This document shows, one piece after another, positions 1 through 8,712 of a stretch of DNA of 64,000 nt. Source of the DNA: Rhizobium rhizoryzae (lineage in GTDB: Bacteria > Pseudomonadota > Alphaproteobacteria > Rhizobiales > Rhizobiaceae); contig NZ_CP049250.1 of assembly GCF_011046895.1 (NCBI RefSeq), forward strand, positions 3,260,501-3,324,500. The letters run 5' to 3'. The notes under the pieces were generated by a model, which was given only the letters and a program-made list of their open reading frames with translations, was not told the origin of the DNA and did not search any database. Made by a program: the position numbers and the translations under genes. How positions within the stretch are numbered: position 1 is the first letter of the stretch; every line of letters starts with the position of its first letter.

Positions 1-565
1 CGCTGCTGTGCCTTCGACACAGCAACCGCTTTCCACAGAGGCGGCGGAAGCGGCACAGCGCGATGAGGCGCTGCGCCAGAAGATCAAGCAGTTGGCGGCC
101 ATGCAGGCGCGCCCGACGAGCGACAGGCTGGGGCTTCGCACGGCAACCGATGTGCAGGAGGCGCTGATGGTGCGCTTTGCCCGCAGCCGGGATGCGGATG
201 CCTTCGCCACCTGCCTTGCCGATACGCTGAGCGCCAGCCGCTGGCTGGCAGAGCGCATCATGATGGATATTTCCGGCCTGCAACTGGCGACGACGCTGAA
301 GGCGCTGGGCATGGATGCGCAGGAGGCCTTCTTCATTCTCGAACGGCTTTATGGACACCTGAAGGAATCCGTCGGTGGCGTTTCCCGCGGCGAAATCCTG
401 TGGGACAGTCTGCAGGACGACGAATGCATTCGCCGCCTGGAAGCCTGGTGCCGCGCCGACCGCTACACCTATGCGGACAAGCATGAGATGTCGGAGACCG
501 AACACACCACGGCAGCCGCCAACGATGGTGCCGAACAGGTGGCTGCCAAAGTCAGACGAGCCTGA
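1..565 (+). CDS. DUF2336-like protein, C-terminal part (5' end outside window)
   Basis: The reading frame is open from the first base, so this is probably the C-terminal end of a longer protein; a GTG at 8 is the first possible start inside the window but has no visible ribosome site. The visible ~185 residues are mostly helical and Ala/Leu-rich. They include a stretch of the type ...FARSRDADAF...LAERIMMD..., and a C-terminal charged tail. The composition and spacing resemble the C-terminal half of rhizobial DUF2336 proteins, a family of unknown function; this assignment is from pattern memory and not secure. It stands alone; the next gene begins ~200 bases downstream. Confidence 0.5.
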   Translation, partial: AAVPSTQQPLSTEAAEAAQRDEALRQKIKQLAAMQARPTSDRLGLRTATDVQEALMVRFARSRDADAFATCLADTLSASRWLAERIMMDISGLQLATTLKALGMDAQEAFFILERLYGHLKESVGGVSRGEILWDSLQDDECIRRLEAWCRADRYTYADKHEMSETEHTTAAANDGAEQVAAKVRRA

Positions 566-762
566 CGCGCGGTGTCTTGCATTCCGCGCTTGATGAGTTT
601 CTACTTATAGAGTATTCAAATTTATTGATGCATCTCATCGGTTGTATCGAATCCGAATCTCTATTACTCTCGTCTGGTTAAAACCGGAGAGGCATGAGGC
701 TCGCTCCCCCAGCTCGGGCGTCTTGCCATGAATGGCGCATGGCGCTTCCGGGAGGGACAAGA

Positions 763-1374
763 ATGACATCCATTTCAACTGTCAATAATACTGCTGCGCT
801 GACTGTTTTGCGGTCGGGGCAGAATGCATCATCCGTCGAGGGGCTTCTCGGCTCATCGAGTTTCAAGGCGAGTTCGCCCGCCGTGTTCAAAGGCATTCTC
901 ACTGCCTTTGCCGAGAACCCCAACTTTGTTGAGCAATTCAACAAGGAGTTCAAGAAGCAGATGGAATGGACTGCCCCGGATGGCAGCCACATCCATCCCA
1001 ATAATGCGAGCCATAATGCTCTCATTGAAGTCATTATGGCTAATCGAGATGCTTTTCCGCCAGGGGAATTTGAAATCCATACAAATTTGCCTGACGGCGC
1101 ATCGATGCACGTTACAATACCTTCCGCCGAGGATGTAAAGCTCGCACGCTTTGCCGAGGATGTGGCAGCCAAGCAGAAGGCCTATGATGACGCCATTGCC
1201 GCCAAGGAAGCAGCGGAAACGCCAGACCCGGAAGCGGTGAAGCTGAAGGCCATGGCAGATGTGGTGAAAACGCTGGTTCTGGATAGTGCGCAGCAAGAGA
1301 CCGGCGAGACCACCAGCGCACCGCAGGCCATTCTCGCCAAGCCCTATCTCGATGAGAAAAAGGACGCGGCATAA
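763..1374 (+). CDS. hypothetical protein, 203 aa
   Basis: I do not recognise the family. The ATG at 763 is chosen because a GGAGGG ribosome site ends 7 bases upstream; an earlier in-frame ATG at 694 has none. The N-terminal 35 residues are Ser/Thr/Asn-rich without a hydrophobic segment, so no classical signal peptide is seen. The middle holds a possible small alpha/beta region, and residues ~125-180 are Ala/Lys/Glu-rich and probably form a coiled coil. The upstream region (570-680) is AT-rich compared with neighbouring genes. It converges with the DUF1491 gene, whose stop lies a few bases away. Secreted or cytosolic role unknown. Confidence 0.6.
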   Translation: MTSISTVNNTAALTVLRSGQNASSVEGLLGSSSFKASSPAVFKGILTAFAENPNFVEQFNKEFKKQMEWTAPDGSHIHPNNASHNALIEVIMANRDAFPPGEFEIHTNLPDGASMHVTIPSAEDVKLARFAEDVAAKQKAYDDAIAAKEAAETPDPEAVKLKAMADVVKTLVLDSAQQETGETTSAPQAILAKPYLDEKKDAA

Positions 1375-1380
1375 ACGGTT

Positions 1381-1719
1381 CTACGAACCATCGACAAACG
1401 AAATGACATCGCCGATCTCGTCTATTTCAAGCTCTACCAGCCAGAGATCGCTGTCGAAGCGGCGTTCGCGGGCGAGAGCATCGTCGACCGTCGCGGGATC
1501 AACCTTCTCCAGACGCTTTTCGAACCGGCGCTCGCCTGGCTCTTCCACCATCATCTGCGGTGCTGGCGCATAGAGCGTTTCCCGGCCATCGCGATGGCGC
1601 TGGCGAATGAAGATGGCGCCCGCCTCGTCCGCGCCCCGCTGCTCGATGGCGGCAAAACCACCCTGCCCGAAGACGCGCCGGGTCAAGGCCGCGATGAAGA
1701 TTTCCGATTTCAGTCTCAT
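1381..1719 (-). CDS. DUF1491 family protein
   Basis: A 112-residue protein beginning MRLKSEIFIAALTRR, with the typical DUF1491 pattern of an Arg-rich N-terminus, a GGFAAIEQRGA turn and an EAGAIFIRQRHRDG strand. The family is nearly restricted to alphaproteobacteria and has no known function; members are small cytosolic proteins of about 110 residues, so this one is full length. It is convergent with the hypothetical gene on its left, with only a few bases between the two stops, and divergent from the small zinc-ribbon-like gene on its right. Confidence 0.85.
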   Translation of the reverse strand: MRLKSEIFIAALTRRVFGQGGFAAIEQRGADEAGAIFIRQRHRDGRETLYAPAPQMMVEEPGERRFEKRLEKVDPATVDDALARERRFDSDLWLVELEIDEIGDVISFVDGS

Positions 1720-1890
1720 GGGTGCTTTCTATACCACCGACGCGGAATGAGACAATGCGCGGCGGTTTCCGCTTCAGGAAGCGTAAATTCGCACCAATCC
1801 GGGGCAATTGAGCGGATGATTTTGAAAAGGCTTAAGAAATACACGCTTAAGCTTCTGTCACCGGCGAGCGCAATCCATGACGGAGACCCA

Positions 1891-2124
1891 ATGGCGAAGT
1901 ACAAATATGCCCACCACATGTGCCAGAGCGATGTCGGGGCGTTTGACCAGACCTACAAGCCCGGACAAATCGTGTTCAACAGCGGCATCTATCGCTGCAA
2001 GGCCTGCGGCAACGAGATTGCCCTTGGCAAGGGACAATCTATTCCGACCCATCATCATGAACACATCGTACTCGGCCCTGTGACATGGAACCTGCTGGTG
2101 TTTGCGCAGGAGCATCCGAAGTAA
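1891..2124 (+). CDS. small zinc-ribbon-like protein, 77 aa
   Basis: A short protein with one CxxC pair (IYRCKACGNEI, residues ~33-42), an upstream Cys at position 10 (HHMCQS) and a downstream HHHEH cluster, which together could form a zinc site. It resembles small stand-alone proteins, sometimes called 'protein L', in other proteobacteria; function unknown. The start is the ATG at 1891, preceded by a GGAG at 1882; a longer in-frame extension reaches back to 1594 but overlaps the divergent DUF1491 gene and is not protein-like. Confidence 0.7.
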   Translation: MAKYKYAHHMCQSDVGAFDQTYKPGQIVFNSGIYRCKACGNEIALGKGQSIPTHHHEHIVLGPVTWNLLVFAQEHPK

Positions 2125-2157
2125 GACCTGATCACCGGATAGTTTGCACGAAATACT

Positions 2158-3255
2158 TCAAAGCGCGCCGATGGATTTGAGCTTGCGCAGAACAAGCTCG
2201 GAGGGCTCGCCATTTTCCGGCAGGCGGTAATGCTTCTGGAAATGCCGGATAGCGGCTTTCGTCTGCGCTCCCGCTACGCCATCCACCGTGACATCCGTAT
2301 AGGCAATGTTCAGCAAGCCACGCTGGATCTGCATGATAAGATTGGCGTTTTCGCCCGCAGGCAGGGATGCGGGCATCTGGCCTGCTTGGGTTTGGGCTGC
2401 GAGACTTTGGGCGCTGGCCGCCTGCTTGGCCGGGGATTGCACCGTGGCCGGAGGCAGGCCGTTGGCTGCCGGAACACGCGGCGTGGCTGAGACCGGTTGC
2501 GGCTTCAGCGGCGCCTGATCCGGCTTCGCGGCCTTTGACGCGGCTGGAATGTCCGCCGGTGGTCGCGGCATGGCCTGCGCTGCAGGGGCGCCACGTTCTG
2601 CGGTACGAATGGCGGCGGCCACGGGATCCTCACCCTTCAGGCTGCCGGAAGGCCGCTGCACCGGCACCGCAATGGGGCCCTTGATGGAGCCGACCGGCTG
2701 TTCCGGAACGGGATGCCCCACATTTGGGCTTCCATTCACCTGTGCATTTTGGACAGATGCCTGCGGCTCGGCGGCGTGGATGGCTGCGGCAATCGACATG
2801 GGCTGCGCGACAGGCTGAGTGGCGGGTGCTTGCGCAGCGGGTGCCTGTGTCGCGGGAGCTTGAGCGGCCTGAGCGGGGGCAGACTGTTTTGCCGGAGCCG
2901 GCGCTTCTGCGCGGATGATCTGGCGCAGATCCTCATCCGTTGCGCGCTGGATGCGGATGGTCGTCACATCGCTATCGTGCGGACGGGACAGCGGACGATA
3001 ACCGGCAATGCCGTTCGGGTCCGTTGCATCGCGCGTTCTGAAGAAGGGCGCGGGGTGGCCTTCCGGCTGATACCACAGCGCATTGGCCGCCACGAAGCTG
3101 GACGCCACGCAGACACTGAGAAGACCCGCCACGCGACGCGGATGCCGGGTGAGCGCACGGCTGATTGCCGTGAGAGCCTGCACCAGCAGGCCCGGCTGTT
3201 TTACCGGCGCCTTTCTGCGATCAGGCGCTTTTCGCTTCCGCGCGGTCATGCGCAA
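2158..3255 (-). CDS. membrane-anchored peptidoglycan-binding domain protein
   Basis: A 365-residue protein. Residues ~1-35 are Arg/Lys-rich, residues ~42-60 form one transmembrane segment, and a long Pro/Ala/Gln low-complexity linker occupies ~115-300. The last ~60 residues form a PG_binding_1 domain (LIMQIQRGLLN, then DGVAGAQTKAAIRHFQ), which binds peptidoglycan in the periplasm. The linker would let the domain reach the wall from an inner-membrane anchor. Its start codon lies inside the end of the upstream histidine kinase gene (35-base overlap), so the two are probably co-transcribed and translationally coupled. That arrangement suggests a cell-cycle or envelope-related role, which is inference. 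Confidence 0.85.
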   Translation of the reverse strand: MRMTARKRKAPDRRKAPVKQPGLLVQALTAISRALTRHPRRVAGLLSVCVASSFVAANALWYQPEGHPAPFFRTRDATDPNGIAGYRPLSRPHDSDVTTIRIQRATDEDLRQIIRAEAPAPAKQSAPAQAAQAPATQAPAAQAPATQPVAQPMSIAAAIHAAEPQASVQNAQVNGSPNVGHPVPEQPVGSIKGPIAVPVQRPSGSLKGEDPVAAAIRTAERGAPAAQAMPRPPADIPAASKAAKPDQAPLKPQPVSATPRVPAANGLPPATVQSPAKQAASAQSLAAQTQAGQMPASLPAGENANLIMQIQRGLLNIAYTDVTVDGVAGAQTKAAIRHFQKHYRLPENGEPSELVLRKLKSIGAL

Positions 3256-4789
3256 TTCCCTGTCTACTCGTTACAGCCACATTTGCCTTTGCATGCAAAC
3301 GGGGAGGAAATTCGACGGCTTCTTCTACCGCAGCCCGGGCGGCATTTTCATGAGATGGCGCGTTGGCGTCCATCGATAAACCTTCTGCCGGGAGAACCAC
3401 CGTTACCACGGTTCCTTCGCCCAGGCGACTTTCAATGGTGAATTGTCCACCGTGCAGGCCAACCAGCCCCTTGACCAGCGAAAGCCCGAGACCCGTGCCT
3501 TCGAAGTTGCGGGTGTAACCATCCTGAATTTGGCAGAAAGGCTGGCCCAGCAGCGAAATCTTTTCCGCCGGAATGCCGATGCCCGTATCGCTGACCACGA
3601 GCTTGATCTCACGCCCTTCACGCAGGGCATCGATGGTGACGACGCCGCCTGCTTCGGTGAACTTGATGGCATTGCCGGCAAGATTAATGAGGATCTGCTG
3701 CACGGCGCGCGGATCGGCCACCAGTTCGCCGAGATTGCGGGGGACGCGCGCTGCGAGCGTGACACCGCGATTGCGGGCCTGAAGATCCAGCATGGCACGG
3801 CAGTTTTCCACGACCTCTGCGAGCTCGAAGCTTTCCGTCAGCAGTTCATAGCGTCCTGCCTCGATACGGCTCATATCCAGCATGGCGTTGACGACGCCGA
3901 GCAGATGGTGACCGGACTGGCGGATGAGGCCGACATATTCCCGCTGGCGATCGTTTTCCAGCTTGCCGAAATACTCGCCGATCAGAACATCCGAGAAACC
4001 GAGAATGGCGTTGAGCGGCGTGCGCAGTTCATGGCTGACGGCCGCGAGGAAACGCGACTTCGCCTCATTGGCCGACTGTGCCTCTGCCGAATGCAAGGCG
4101 ACCTGTTCGCGCAGCGTCACCGCATCGGTCTGGTCGCGCATCTGGACATAGACCTGGCTCAACTCGCCATCGCCATTGAAGACGGCCGTCATATCGAGAA
4201 TGGTGGACAGGAACTGGCGACCGCCCTGCTGATCCAGGCCATGCTCCAACCGCGCTTCCACGGTAGCGCTCTCGGCACCCTGGCGCAGGCGATCCAGCGC
4301 CTGGGCCACGCCGATGCGATCCGAAACATGCACGAGTTCGGCAAGGGTCAAGCCCTTTGGTTCCGCGCGCGAGGCGGGCAGAAGATGCCGGTCGCGGCCA
4401 CCGGTGCGGCTGATCCTGCCCTGCATATCGCAGAGGAAGGAAATGCCCGGTCCACATTCGAAAGCAGAGAATTCCGGCAGGGCTTCTTCGGCAGTGTCAT
4501 TATAATGCGTGCGGTCGCGCACGAGCACCAGGCCCGCCGCGGTGACGCAGACGAGGCAGGCGAGCATCAGCGCCGCTGCTACCGGCAGAGCCAGTGCTGG
4601 GCTGAACAGCAGGACCGAAAGAACAGGCAGAACGAAGAGACTGACCAGGCACACCAACGCCAGAAGCCTGAGCGCGACCACATCGGCTGCGCGCACGTCA
4701 TCGCGATCGGCCACCAGATGCAGCCAATGCCGGGCCGCACGGTCTACCGTCTGGAGAGCCTTGCCGCCGATGTTTCTGAATACGCGCAC
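3221..4789 (-). CDS. PAS-domain membrane sensor histidine kinase (DivJ/PleC/PdhS type)
   Basis: A 522-residue kinase: two transmembrane helices (~40-62 and 66-90), a PAS-like region (~105-220), then HisKA with the phosphoacceptor His253 in SHELRTPLN. The HATPase_c domain follows, with the N box (NLAGNAIKFTEAGG), DTGIGIP and GTGLGLSLV motifs. The HisKA motif ILGFSDVLIGEYFGKL is the form seen in the DivJ/PleC/PdhS kinases that control DivK and CtrA in alphaproteobacteria; which member this is cannot be decided here. There is no receiver domain, so its partner response regulator is encoded elsewhere. The upstream intergenic region carries TTAACC half-sites reminiscent of CtrA boxes. Confidence 0.88.
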   Translation of the reverse strand: MRVFRNIGGKALQTVDRAARHWLHLVADRDDVRAADVVALRLLALVCLVSLFVLPVLSVLLFSPALALPVAAALMLACLVCVTAAGLVLVRDRTHYNDTAEEALPEFSAFECGPGISFLCDMQGRISRTGGRDRHLLPASRAEPKGLTLAELVHVSDRIGVAQALDRLRQGAESATVEARLEHGLDQQGGRQFLSTILDMTAVFNGDGELSQVYVQMRDQTDAVTLREQVALHSAEAQSANEAKSRFLAAVSHELRTPLNAILGFSDVLIGEYFGKLENDRQREYVGLIRQSGHHLLGVVNAMLDMSRIEAGRYELLTESFELAEVVENCRAMLDLQARNRGVTLAARVPRNLGELVADPRAVQQILINLAGNAIKFTEAGGVVTIDALREGREIKLVVSDTGIGIPAEKISLLGQPFCQIQDGYTRNFEGTGLGLSLVKGLVGLHGGQFTIESRLGEGTVVTVVLPAEGLSMDANAPSHENAARAAVEEAVEFPPRLHAKANVAVTSRQGIAHDRAEAKSA

Positions 4790-5242
4790 ACCAATACCTA
4801 ATCGCGAATCTCGATGGAGCGACCATAGGCCCCGGGGGTTTAAGGAAACTATAAAAGCAGACCCCGAAAACCCCCTTTAAGAGGCCCGAAAAGCGGTTTT
4901 GAATGTCTCGGAACGGTGCAATTCCGGTCGTGGTTAACCGAGGGTAAGCATCGGAATTCCCTCAATTTTCACGGTTTCGTTAACCAGTGGGGCGCCAATG
5001 ACCTGTGGAAGGCCCGGGAACTGTGAGCCTTTGCCACATTTATGCTTAACACCGACGCCTAAAATGCGCTTCAAATTGGCGAAATCGGTGCCTTGCGACG
5101 TGATCACTAAAATTCGAGACAATATTGATCCAAATGCTGGCTTTTACCGCAACGGGACGTTTTTGCCTGCGTTCTAGTGTGGGTGTCAGAACAGATCCGG
5201 CGAGAACAGGCCGGTGGCAAGCAAACGGGCGGATGAACAGCA
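4790..5242. promoter_or_regulatory. divergent intergenic region with TTAACC half-sites
   Basis: This 450-base gap separates the divergent kinase and DUF5330 genes. Three TTAAC-type half-sites stand at 4934-4939, 4979-4984 and 5046-5050, and a TTAA followed after seven bases by TAAG starts at 4934. Full CtrA sites are TTAA-N7-TTAA, so these are partial matches only. No convincing open frame or RNA was seen. Confidence 0.3.
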
Positions 5243-5716
5243 ATGTGGTTCCTCTTCAAGACGAGTGTGGTTTTCGGCATGGGGCTGGTGGTGCTATCCT
5301 ACTTCAGCACCCACACGCCCGAAGCCGGTGAAGCCGGAGCGAACCAGCTCCAGCTGACCGAAGCCATCTCGGCAGCGAGCGGCGCCTATAGCTACATCAG
5401 TTCGCTCTGCACCGAAAAACCCGAGGTGTGCGAGAAAGGCGGAGAGGCTTTCGTTGCCCTGACCGCTCGCGCAAAGGAAGGTGCCCGCGTTGCCTTCGAA
5501 TTCCTGGACAAGCAATTGGCGGAAGAGAAAGCGGGACAGCCGAAACTGGCTGCCAATGCAGTTGGCAACACCCTTGGCAACGCCGCTGGCAATCCTCCTG
5601 GCAACACCGTGACGAACACGGTTGCCAGACCTGACCTGCAGCCGATGCCGCCGAAACCCGATGCCGTCGTGACCGGAACCGTGGTTCCCCTGCCGCTGAA
5701 GCGGCCAGACCGGTAG
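5243..5716 (+). CDS. DUF5330 domain-containing protein
   Basis: A 157-residue protein with one N-terminal hydrophobic segment (residues ~2-22) that serves as a membrane anchor or signal. A conserved region of ~70 residues follows (LTEAISAASGAYSYISSLC, then KPEVCEKGGEA), with two cysteines that could form a disulfide. The C-terminal third is low complexity: a (V/L/A)GN repeat rich in Asn, Gly and Thr (~108-130) and a Pro-rich tail. DUF5330 is a small rhizobial family of unknown function. The gene is divergent from the histidine kinase and is followed by an intrinsic terminator, so it is probably monocistronic. Confidence 0.8.
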   Translation: MWFLFKTSVVFGMGLVVLSYFSTHTPEAGEAGANQLQLTEAISAASGAYSYISSLCTEKPEVCEKGGEAFVALTARAKEGARVAFEFLDKQLAEEKAGQPKLAANAVGNTLGNAAGNPPGNTVTNTVARPDLQPMPPKPDAVVTGTVVPLPLKRPDR

Positions 5717-5807
5717 AATGCTCGGTTCTCACATCGAATTTTGACTGATCCCGGCACCGGGCATTCCCGGTGAAGGTTGTTACTGCCCCTGACTTTCAGC
5801 TTTGCTG

Positions 5808-5843
5808 ACGCCGCAAGAATCCTGTTCCTGCGGCGTTTTTTTC
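5808..5843 (+). terminator. intrinsic terminator
   Basis: A GC-rich stem (ACGCCGCA pairing with TGCGGCGT) with a short loop is followed directly by a run of seven T. It lies downstream of the DUF5330 gene and before sufE. Confidence 0.75.
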
Positions 5844-5902
5844 CGTTTCCGTTGCAAGGGTAAGTTCCTATATGGAAAGACCACAGGCTTGGCGGAGACA
5901 GC

Positions 5903-6319
5903 ATGACCAGCATCGACCAGATCATCGACGATTTTGCGTTCCTGGACGATTGGGAAGATCGCTATCGCTATGTGATCGAACTCGGCAAGGCGCTGCCCGA
6001 CCTGAGCGAAGACAAGCGGACCGCCGAGAACAAGGTCAACGGCTGTGCCAGCCAGGTGTGGCTCGTCTCGCATACAGACGGGGGCGCCGACCCTCTCATG
6101 ACATTCGAGGGCGATTCCGACGCGCATATCGTGCGCGGCCTGGTGGCCATCGTTCTTGCCGCCTATTCCGGCAAGCGCGCCTCCGAGATCGCCGCGACCG
6201 ATGTGATCGACATCTTCAACCGCATCGGTCTGGTGGAGAACCTGTCCACCCAGCGGGCAAACGGACTGCGCTCCATGGTCAAGCGCATTCGCGACGAGGC
6301 AGCCCGCGCGGCAGCATGA
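5903..6319 (+). CDS. sufE: SufE family Fe-S cluster assembly protein
   Basis: A 138-residue SufE homologue. SufE takes persulfide sulfur from the cysteine desulfurase SufS and passes it to the SufBCD scaffold in the cytosol. The acceptor cysteine is Cys48 in the family motif KVNGCASQVWL, and the typical GLVAIVLAAYSGKRASEI helix is present. Length matches the family (~140 residues). GGAGA just upstream of the ATG at 5903 supports the start. It is outside any suf operon, as often seen in rhizobia, and converges with the DUF6456 gene with only a few bases between stops. Confidence 0.93.
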   Translation: MTSIDQIIDDFAFLDDWEDRYRYVIELGKALPDLSEDKRTAENKVNGCASQVWLVSHTDGGADPLMTFEGDSDAHIVRGLVAIVLAAYSGKRASEIAATDVIDIFNRIGLVENLSTQRANGLRSMVKRIRDEAARAAA

Positions 6320-6323
6320 CTTT

Positions 6324-7124
6324 TCAGCGATCGATCGCAGGCCGGTAGTCCTGGGCTCCCCACTGGTGACGGCGGGGATTGGCCGGTGGCGGCGCGTAGT
6401 GACGGGCAAGCGCCAGAAGCGCTGTGCGCAGCATGAGCTTGGCGGAACGGCTGGGCCAGCCGCGTTCGCGTTCCACCTGTTCCAGCCCCTTGTAGAAGCA
6501 GCAGACATCCAGCGCCACACCGGCAAGTTCCGGCCCGATGGCGTCCACCGCGCGCCAAAGACGGTCGCGCGCCATCATTGCGCTGTCGGACAGATCCTGC
6601 TTGCCGCCACCCTGTCCTGCGCTGCGCGTTGCCAGTCGAGGCTCCCAAGTGGAGGTGATGCTGGGCTGCAATTGTCCGCGCTCGAAATCCGCGGCCAGCC
6701 GGTCGCCCGCATCCACCGCCTCCTGCGGCAGGAACGGTGCGCCGGTGCGATCCTTCAGGCGACGAAGATGTCCGAGCGGCGATTCCAGCAGATTGCGGAT
6801 CACCGCCTGTCTTTCGCCGCCGATCTCCACCTCGCCGCGCACCTCCTGCCGGTGCTGGGTGGCAAAGCTTTCCTCTTCCCGTTCAGCCATGGCGCGGCGC
6901 AGATAGGCGCGAGCCTCGGGTCGCGCCTGGAGCATGGAGCCAGACCACCCGATGAGGCCGGAGGAAAGCGCAACGTCGTAGACCGTTCCGGGAAAACTGC
7001 GATTTCCGCCCTGCCCTACAGTCAAAACAAGTCCGTCTGCACCAAGCGCCGCAGCAAGCCCATCCGGCGCGGCCAGCAGAGTACGCAATAGCCTGAGCAA
7101 CTGAACGCCATCAGTCATCTGCAT
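6324..7124 (-). CDS. DUF6456 domain-containing protein
   Basis: A 266-residue protein. The start at 7124 is chosen because GGAGG stands five bases upstream; the frame stays open further upstream but only inside the preceding gene. The N-terminal ~60 residues are Leu/Gly/Ala-rich; the C-terminal ~140 residues carry the DUF6456 pattern, including a conserved region with DVCCFYKGLEQVERERGWP followed by a basic helix. DUF6456 is an alphaproteobacterial family of unknown function. The gene begins inside the end of the HTH gene (14-base overlap), so the pair is translationally coupled and may act together, perhaps in DNA binding. Confidence 0.8.
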   Translation of the reverse strand: MQMTDGVQLLRLLRTLLAAPDGLAAALGADGLVLTVGQGGNRSFPGTVYDVALSSGLIGWSGSMLQARPEARAYLRRAMAEREEESFATQHRQEVRGEVEIGGERQAVIRNLLESPLGHLRRLKDRTGAPFLPQEAVDAGDRLAADFERGQLQPSITSTWEPRLATRSAGQGGGKQDLSDSAMMARDRLWRAVDAIGPELAGVALDVCCFYKGLEQVERERGWPSRSAKLMLRTALLALARHYAPPPANPRRHQWGAQDYRPAIDR

Positions 7125-7563
7125 CGACCTCCAACGAAACTTCTTGCTGTCGGGCAATACGAGCGCCAAGACGACCGACGATTTCGAGCACCACATCCAG
7201 ATGGTGATCATCGCGACTGTTCTCGACCGCCTGGCAGGCCTCACGCACCGACGTTCGGGAGATGCCAAAGATGCGGGCGATAGCGACCTGCGACAGGCCC
7301 AGCACGACATGGCAGAGATAGAGCGTGATCAGTCGGCTGTTGCGCTCGCGGACGCGATGACGGGACCGGCTGACGATGGGCAGAAGATCCTCGATGGCGA
7401 GAACCGTATGTTCCATCTGCAGGCAATGGTGCAGAAGACGGGAGCGCGGTGGCGATGGTAAACGTGAACGCGCCATCTTGCCCGAATGAAAGGCCTGTGA
7501 CCGATCGTGGCTCAAAAATGCGGAGGCAGAGGCCGAAATTGAATCGTCGAATAACATGAACAA
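7111..7563 (-). CDS. helix-turn-helix protein (DnaA domain IV-like)
   Basis: A 150-residue protein with a helix-turn-helix at about 83-125 (LITLYLCHVVLGLSQVAIA, then RIFGISRTSVREA). The layout, a helix ending in RLITLYL, a Ser-Gln-Ala turn, a GISRTSV recognition helix and a following helix ending in an acidic cluster, resembles the DNA-binding domain IV of DnaA; small rhizobial proteins of this kind have been labelled DnaA-like. There is no AAA+ ATPase part. The N-terminal ~40 residues are Ser/Arg-rich. It is the first gene of a two-gene unit with the DUF6456 gene. Sequence-specific DNA binding is likely; the target is unknown. Confidence 0.75.
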   Translation of the reverse strand: MFMLFDDSISASASAFLSHDRSQAFHSGKMARSRLPSPPRSRLLHHCLQMEHTVLAIEDLLPIVSRSRHRVRERNSRLITLYLCHVVLGLSQVAIARIFGISRTSVREACQAVENSRDDHHLDVVLEIVGRLGARIARQQEVSLEVDADD

Positions 7564-7877
7564 CTCCTCGAGCTAGGAATTAATTCATATACCATATCGC
7601 CATCCACCCCGGACTGGGAAGAGGCCGCTGACATCTTTCTGGGATTTCAGGCCCAACTCTGCGCAAGATATACGATTTTTTTCCTATTTCGAGTCAGGAT
7701 GGGAAGTTGCAAGGTCGAACCCAGCTCTAAACGACGAAGGGTGAAGACCCGACCACTGCGCGGGTCGCACAATGGTCGGATCTTCACCCTCTAAAACTGG
7801 CGGCGGTGAACGCGCAGGTCGCGCGGGCCGAGGCATATCTCCCGGCGCCCGACGGATCGGGCCCGGGGACAGGACAC
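7564..7877. other. intergenic region downstream of mucR with a long hairpin
   Basis: An 18-base arm at 7738-7755 pairs with 7773-7790 with one mismatch, and a short inner stem (TGCG/CGCA) sits in the loop. A run of seven T lies further left at about 7676-7682. The hairpin follows the mucR stop in its direction of transcription and could end that transcript or act as an operator for the HTH gene. No coding frame is convincing. Confidence 0.5.
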
Positions 7878-8306
7878 TTACTTGGCGCGCTTGCGGCGCT
7901 GGCCGAGGCCCATTTCCTTGGCAAGGCGGGAGCGGGCTTCCGCATAGGCCGGAGCAACCATCGGATAGTCGGCTGGCAGGCCCCACTTTTCGCGATATTC
8001 TTCCGGCGTCATGTTGTAGTGCGTCATCAGGTGGCGCTTCAGCGACTTGAACTTCTGGCCGTCTTCCAGGCAGATCAGATAGTCGTCTTCGATCGACTTG
8101 CGGATCGGAACAGGCGGCTTCGGCTTTTCGACAGCAGCCGGCTGCGGAACAGGCGACGTGGTGTTGCTGAGGGCGGAATGCACGTCGGCGATCAGGTTCG
8201 AAAGATCACCCACCGGCACGACATGATTGCTGACATAGGCAGCCACGATATCGGCGGTCAATTCCACCAGAAAATCGGGCGCCTTGCCTGCTGCAAGTTC
8301 AGTCAT
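7878..8306 (-). CDS. mucR: MucR/Ros family zinc-finger transcriptional regulator
   Basis: A 142-residue Ros/MucR protein. It has an N-terminal oligomerisation region (~10-50), a Pro/Lys-rich linker and a single prokaryotic zinc finger. The zinc ligands read as Cys79, Asp82, His92 and His96 in the core [26 protein letters not shown]. The Cys-X2-Asp form is known in several rhizobial MucR proteins. MucR proteins bind AT-rich DNA and control exopolysaccharide, motility and cell-cycle genes, and repress their own promoter. The ATG at 8306 has an AGGAGA site upstream. The 400-base AT-richer region upstream is a plausible autoregulatory promoter. Confidence 0.93.
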   Translation of the reverse strand: MTELAAGKAPDFLVELTADIVAAYVSNHVVPVGDLSNLIADVHSALSNTTSPVPQPAAVEKPKPPVPIRKSIEDDYLICLEDGQKFKSLKRHLMTHYNMTPEEYREKWGLPADYPMVAPAYAEARSRLAKEMGLGQRRKRAK

Positions 8307-8712
8307 CGTAGATCTCCTGTTTTTTGTTGGCTCGGCAAACGGCAAGCCGCTCGCCATTTACACAGCGACCTCGCCCGACTGTTGCACCTGCTTCAAGATG
8401 ATCCGAACCCACCCCTAGGCTCGACAGGGACAACCATAGAACGAGATCGGATTACTTGGCATTCCGCAAGACTCAACAAACACTAGAACGGCCACAACCA
8501 TGAATACAGATCTTGGAAGTGGCAGATTGCCGGGTGAGCGAAGCGGACGTCAATATTCGTACTCTGCATCAATGCGAATAACACCGTTCCGAACAAAGTC
8601 CAAATACAATTTGCATGTGTTTATTCTGATCTGGCTCAATAAAGAGGCTATAGTATTTACTGACCAAAGCGATGCAGCGCAAAGGGTCCCTCTATTTGGA
8701 ACGGTAACAACG
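8307..8712. promoter_or_regulatory. long upstream region of mucR
   Basis: About 400 bases between the mucR start and the end of mnhG hold no convincing gene. The stretch 8560-8680 is AT-rich, with several T/A runs of the kind MucR-type regulators bind. A long leader or a distant autoregulated promoter for mucR is the likely content. Confidence 0.35.

Noticed and set aside
3443..4801. 452-residue plus-strand frame opposite the histidine kinase
   Set aside because: Shadow of the kinase gene; no family features, composition typical of antisense translation of GC-rich DNA. The same holds for long frames at 13289-14584, 24367-25707, 55734-57020 and 59049-60368.
4934..5122. 62-residue minus-strand frame in the kinase promoter region
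   Set aside because: No ribosome site, unusual composition, and it would cover the likely promoter.
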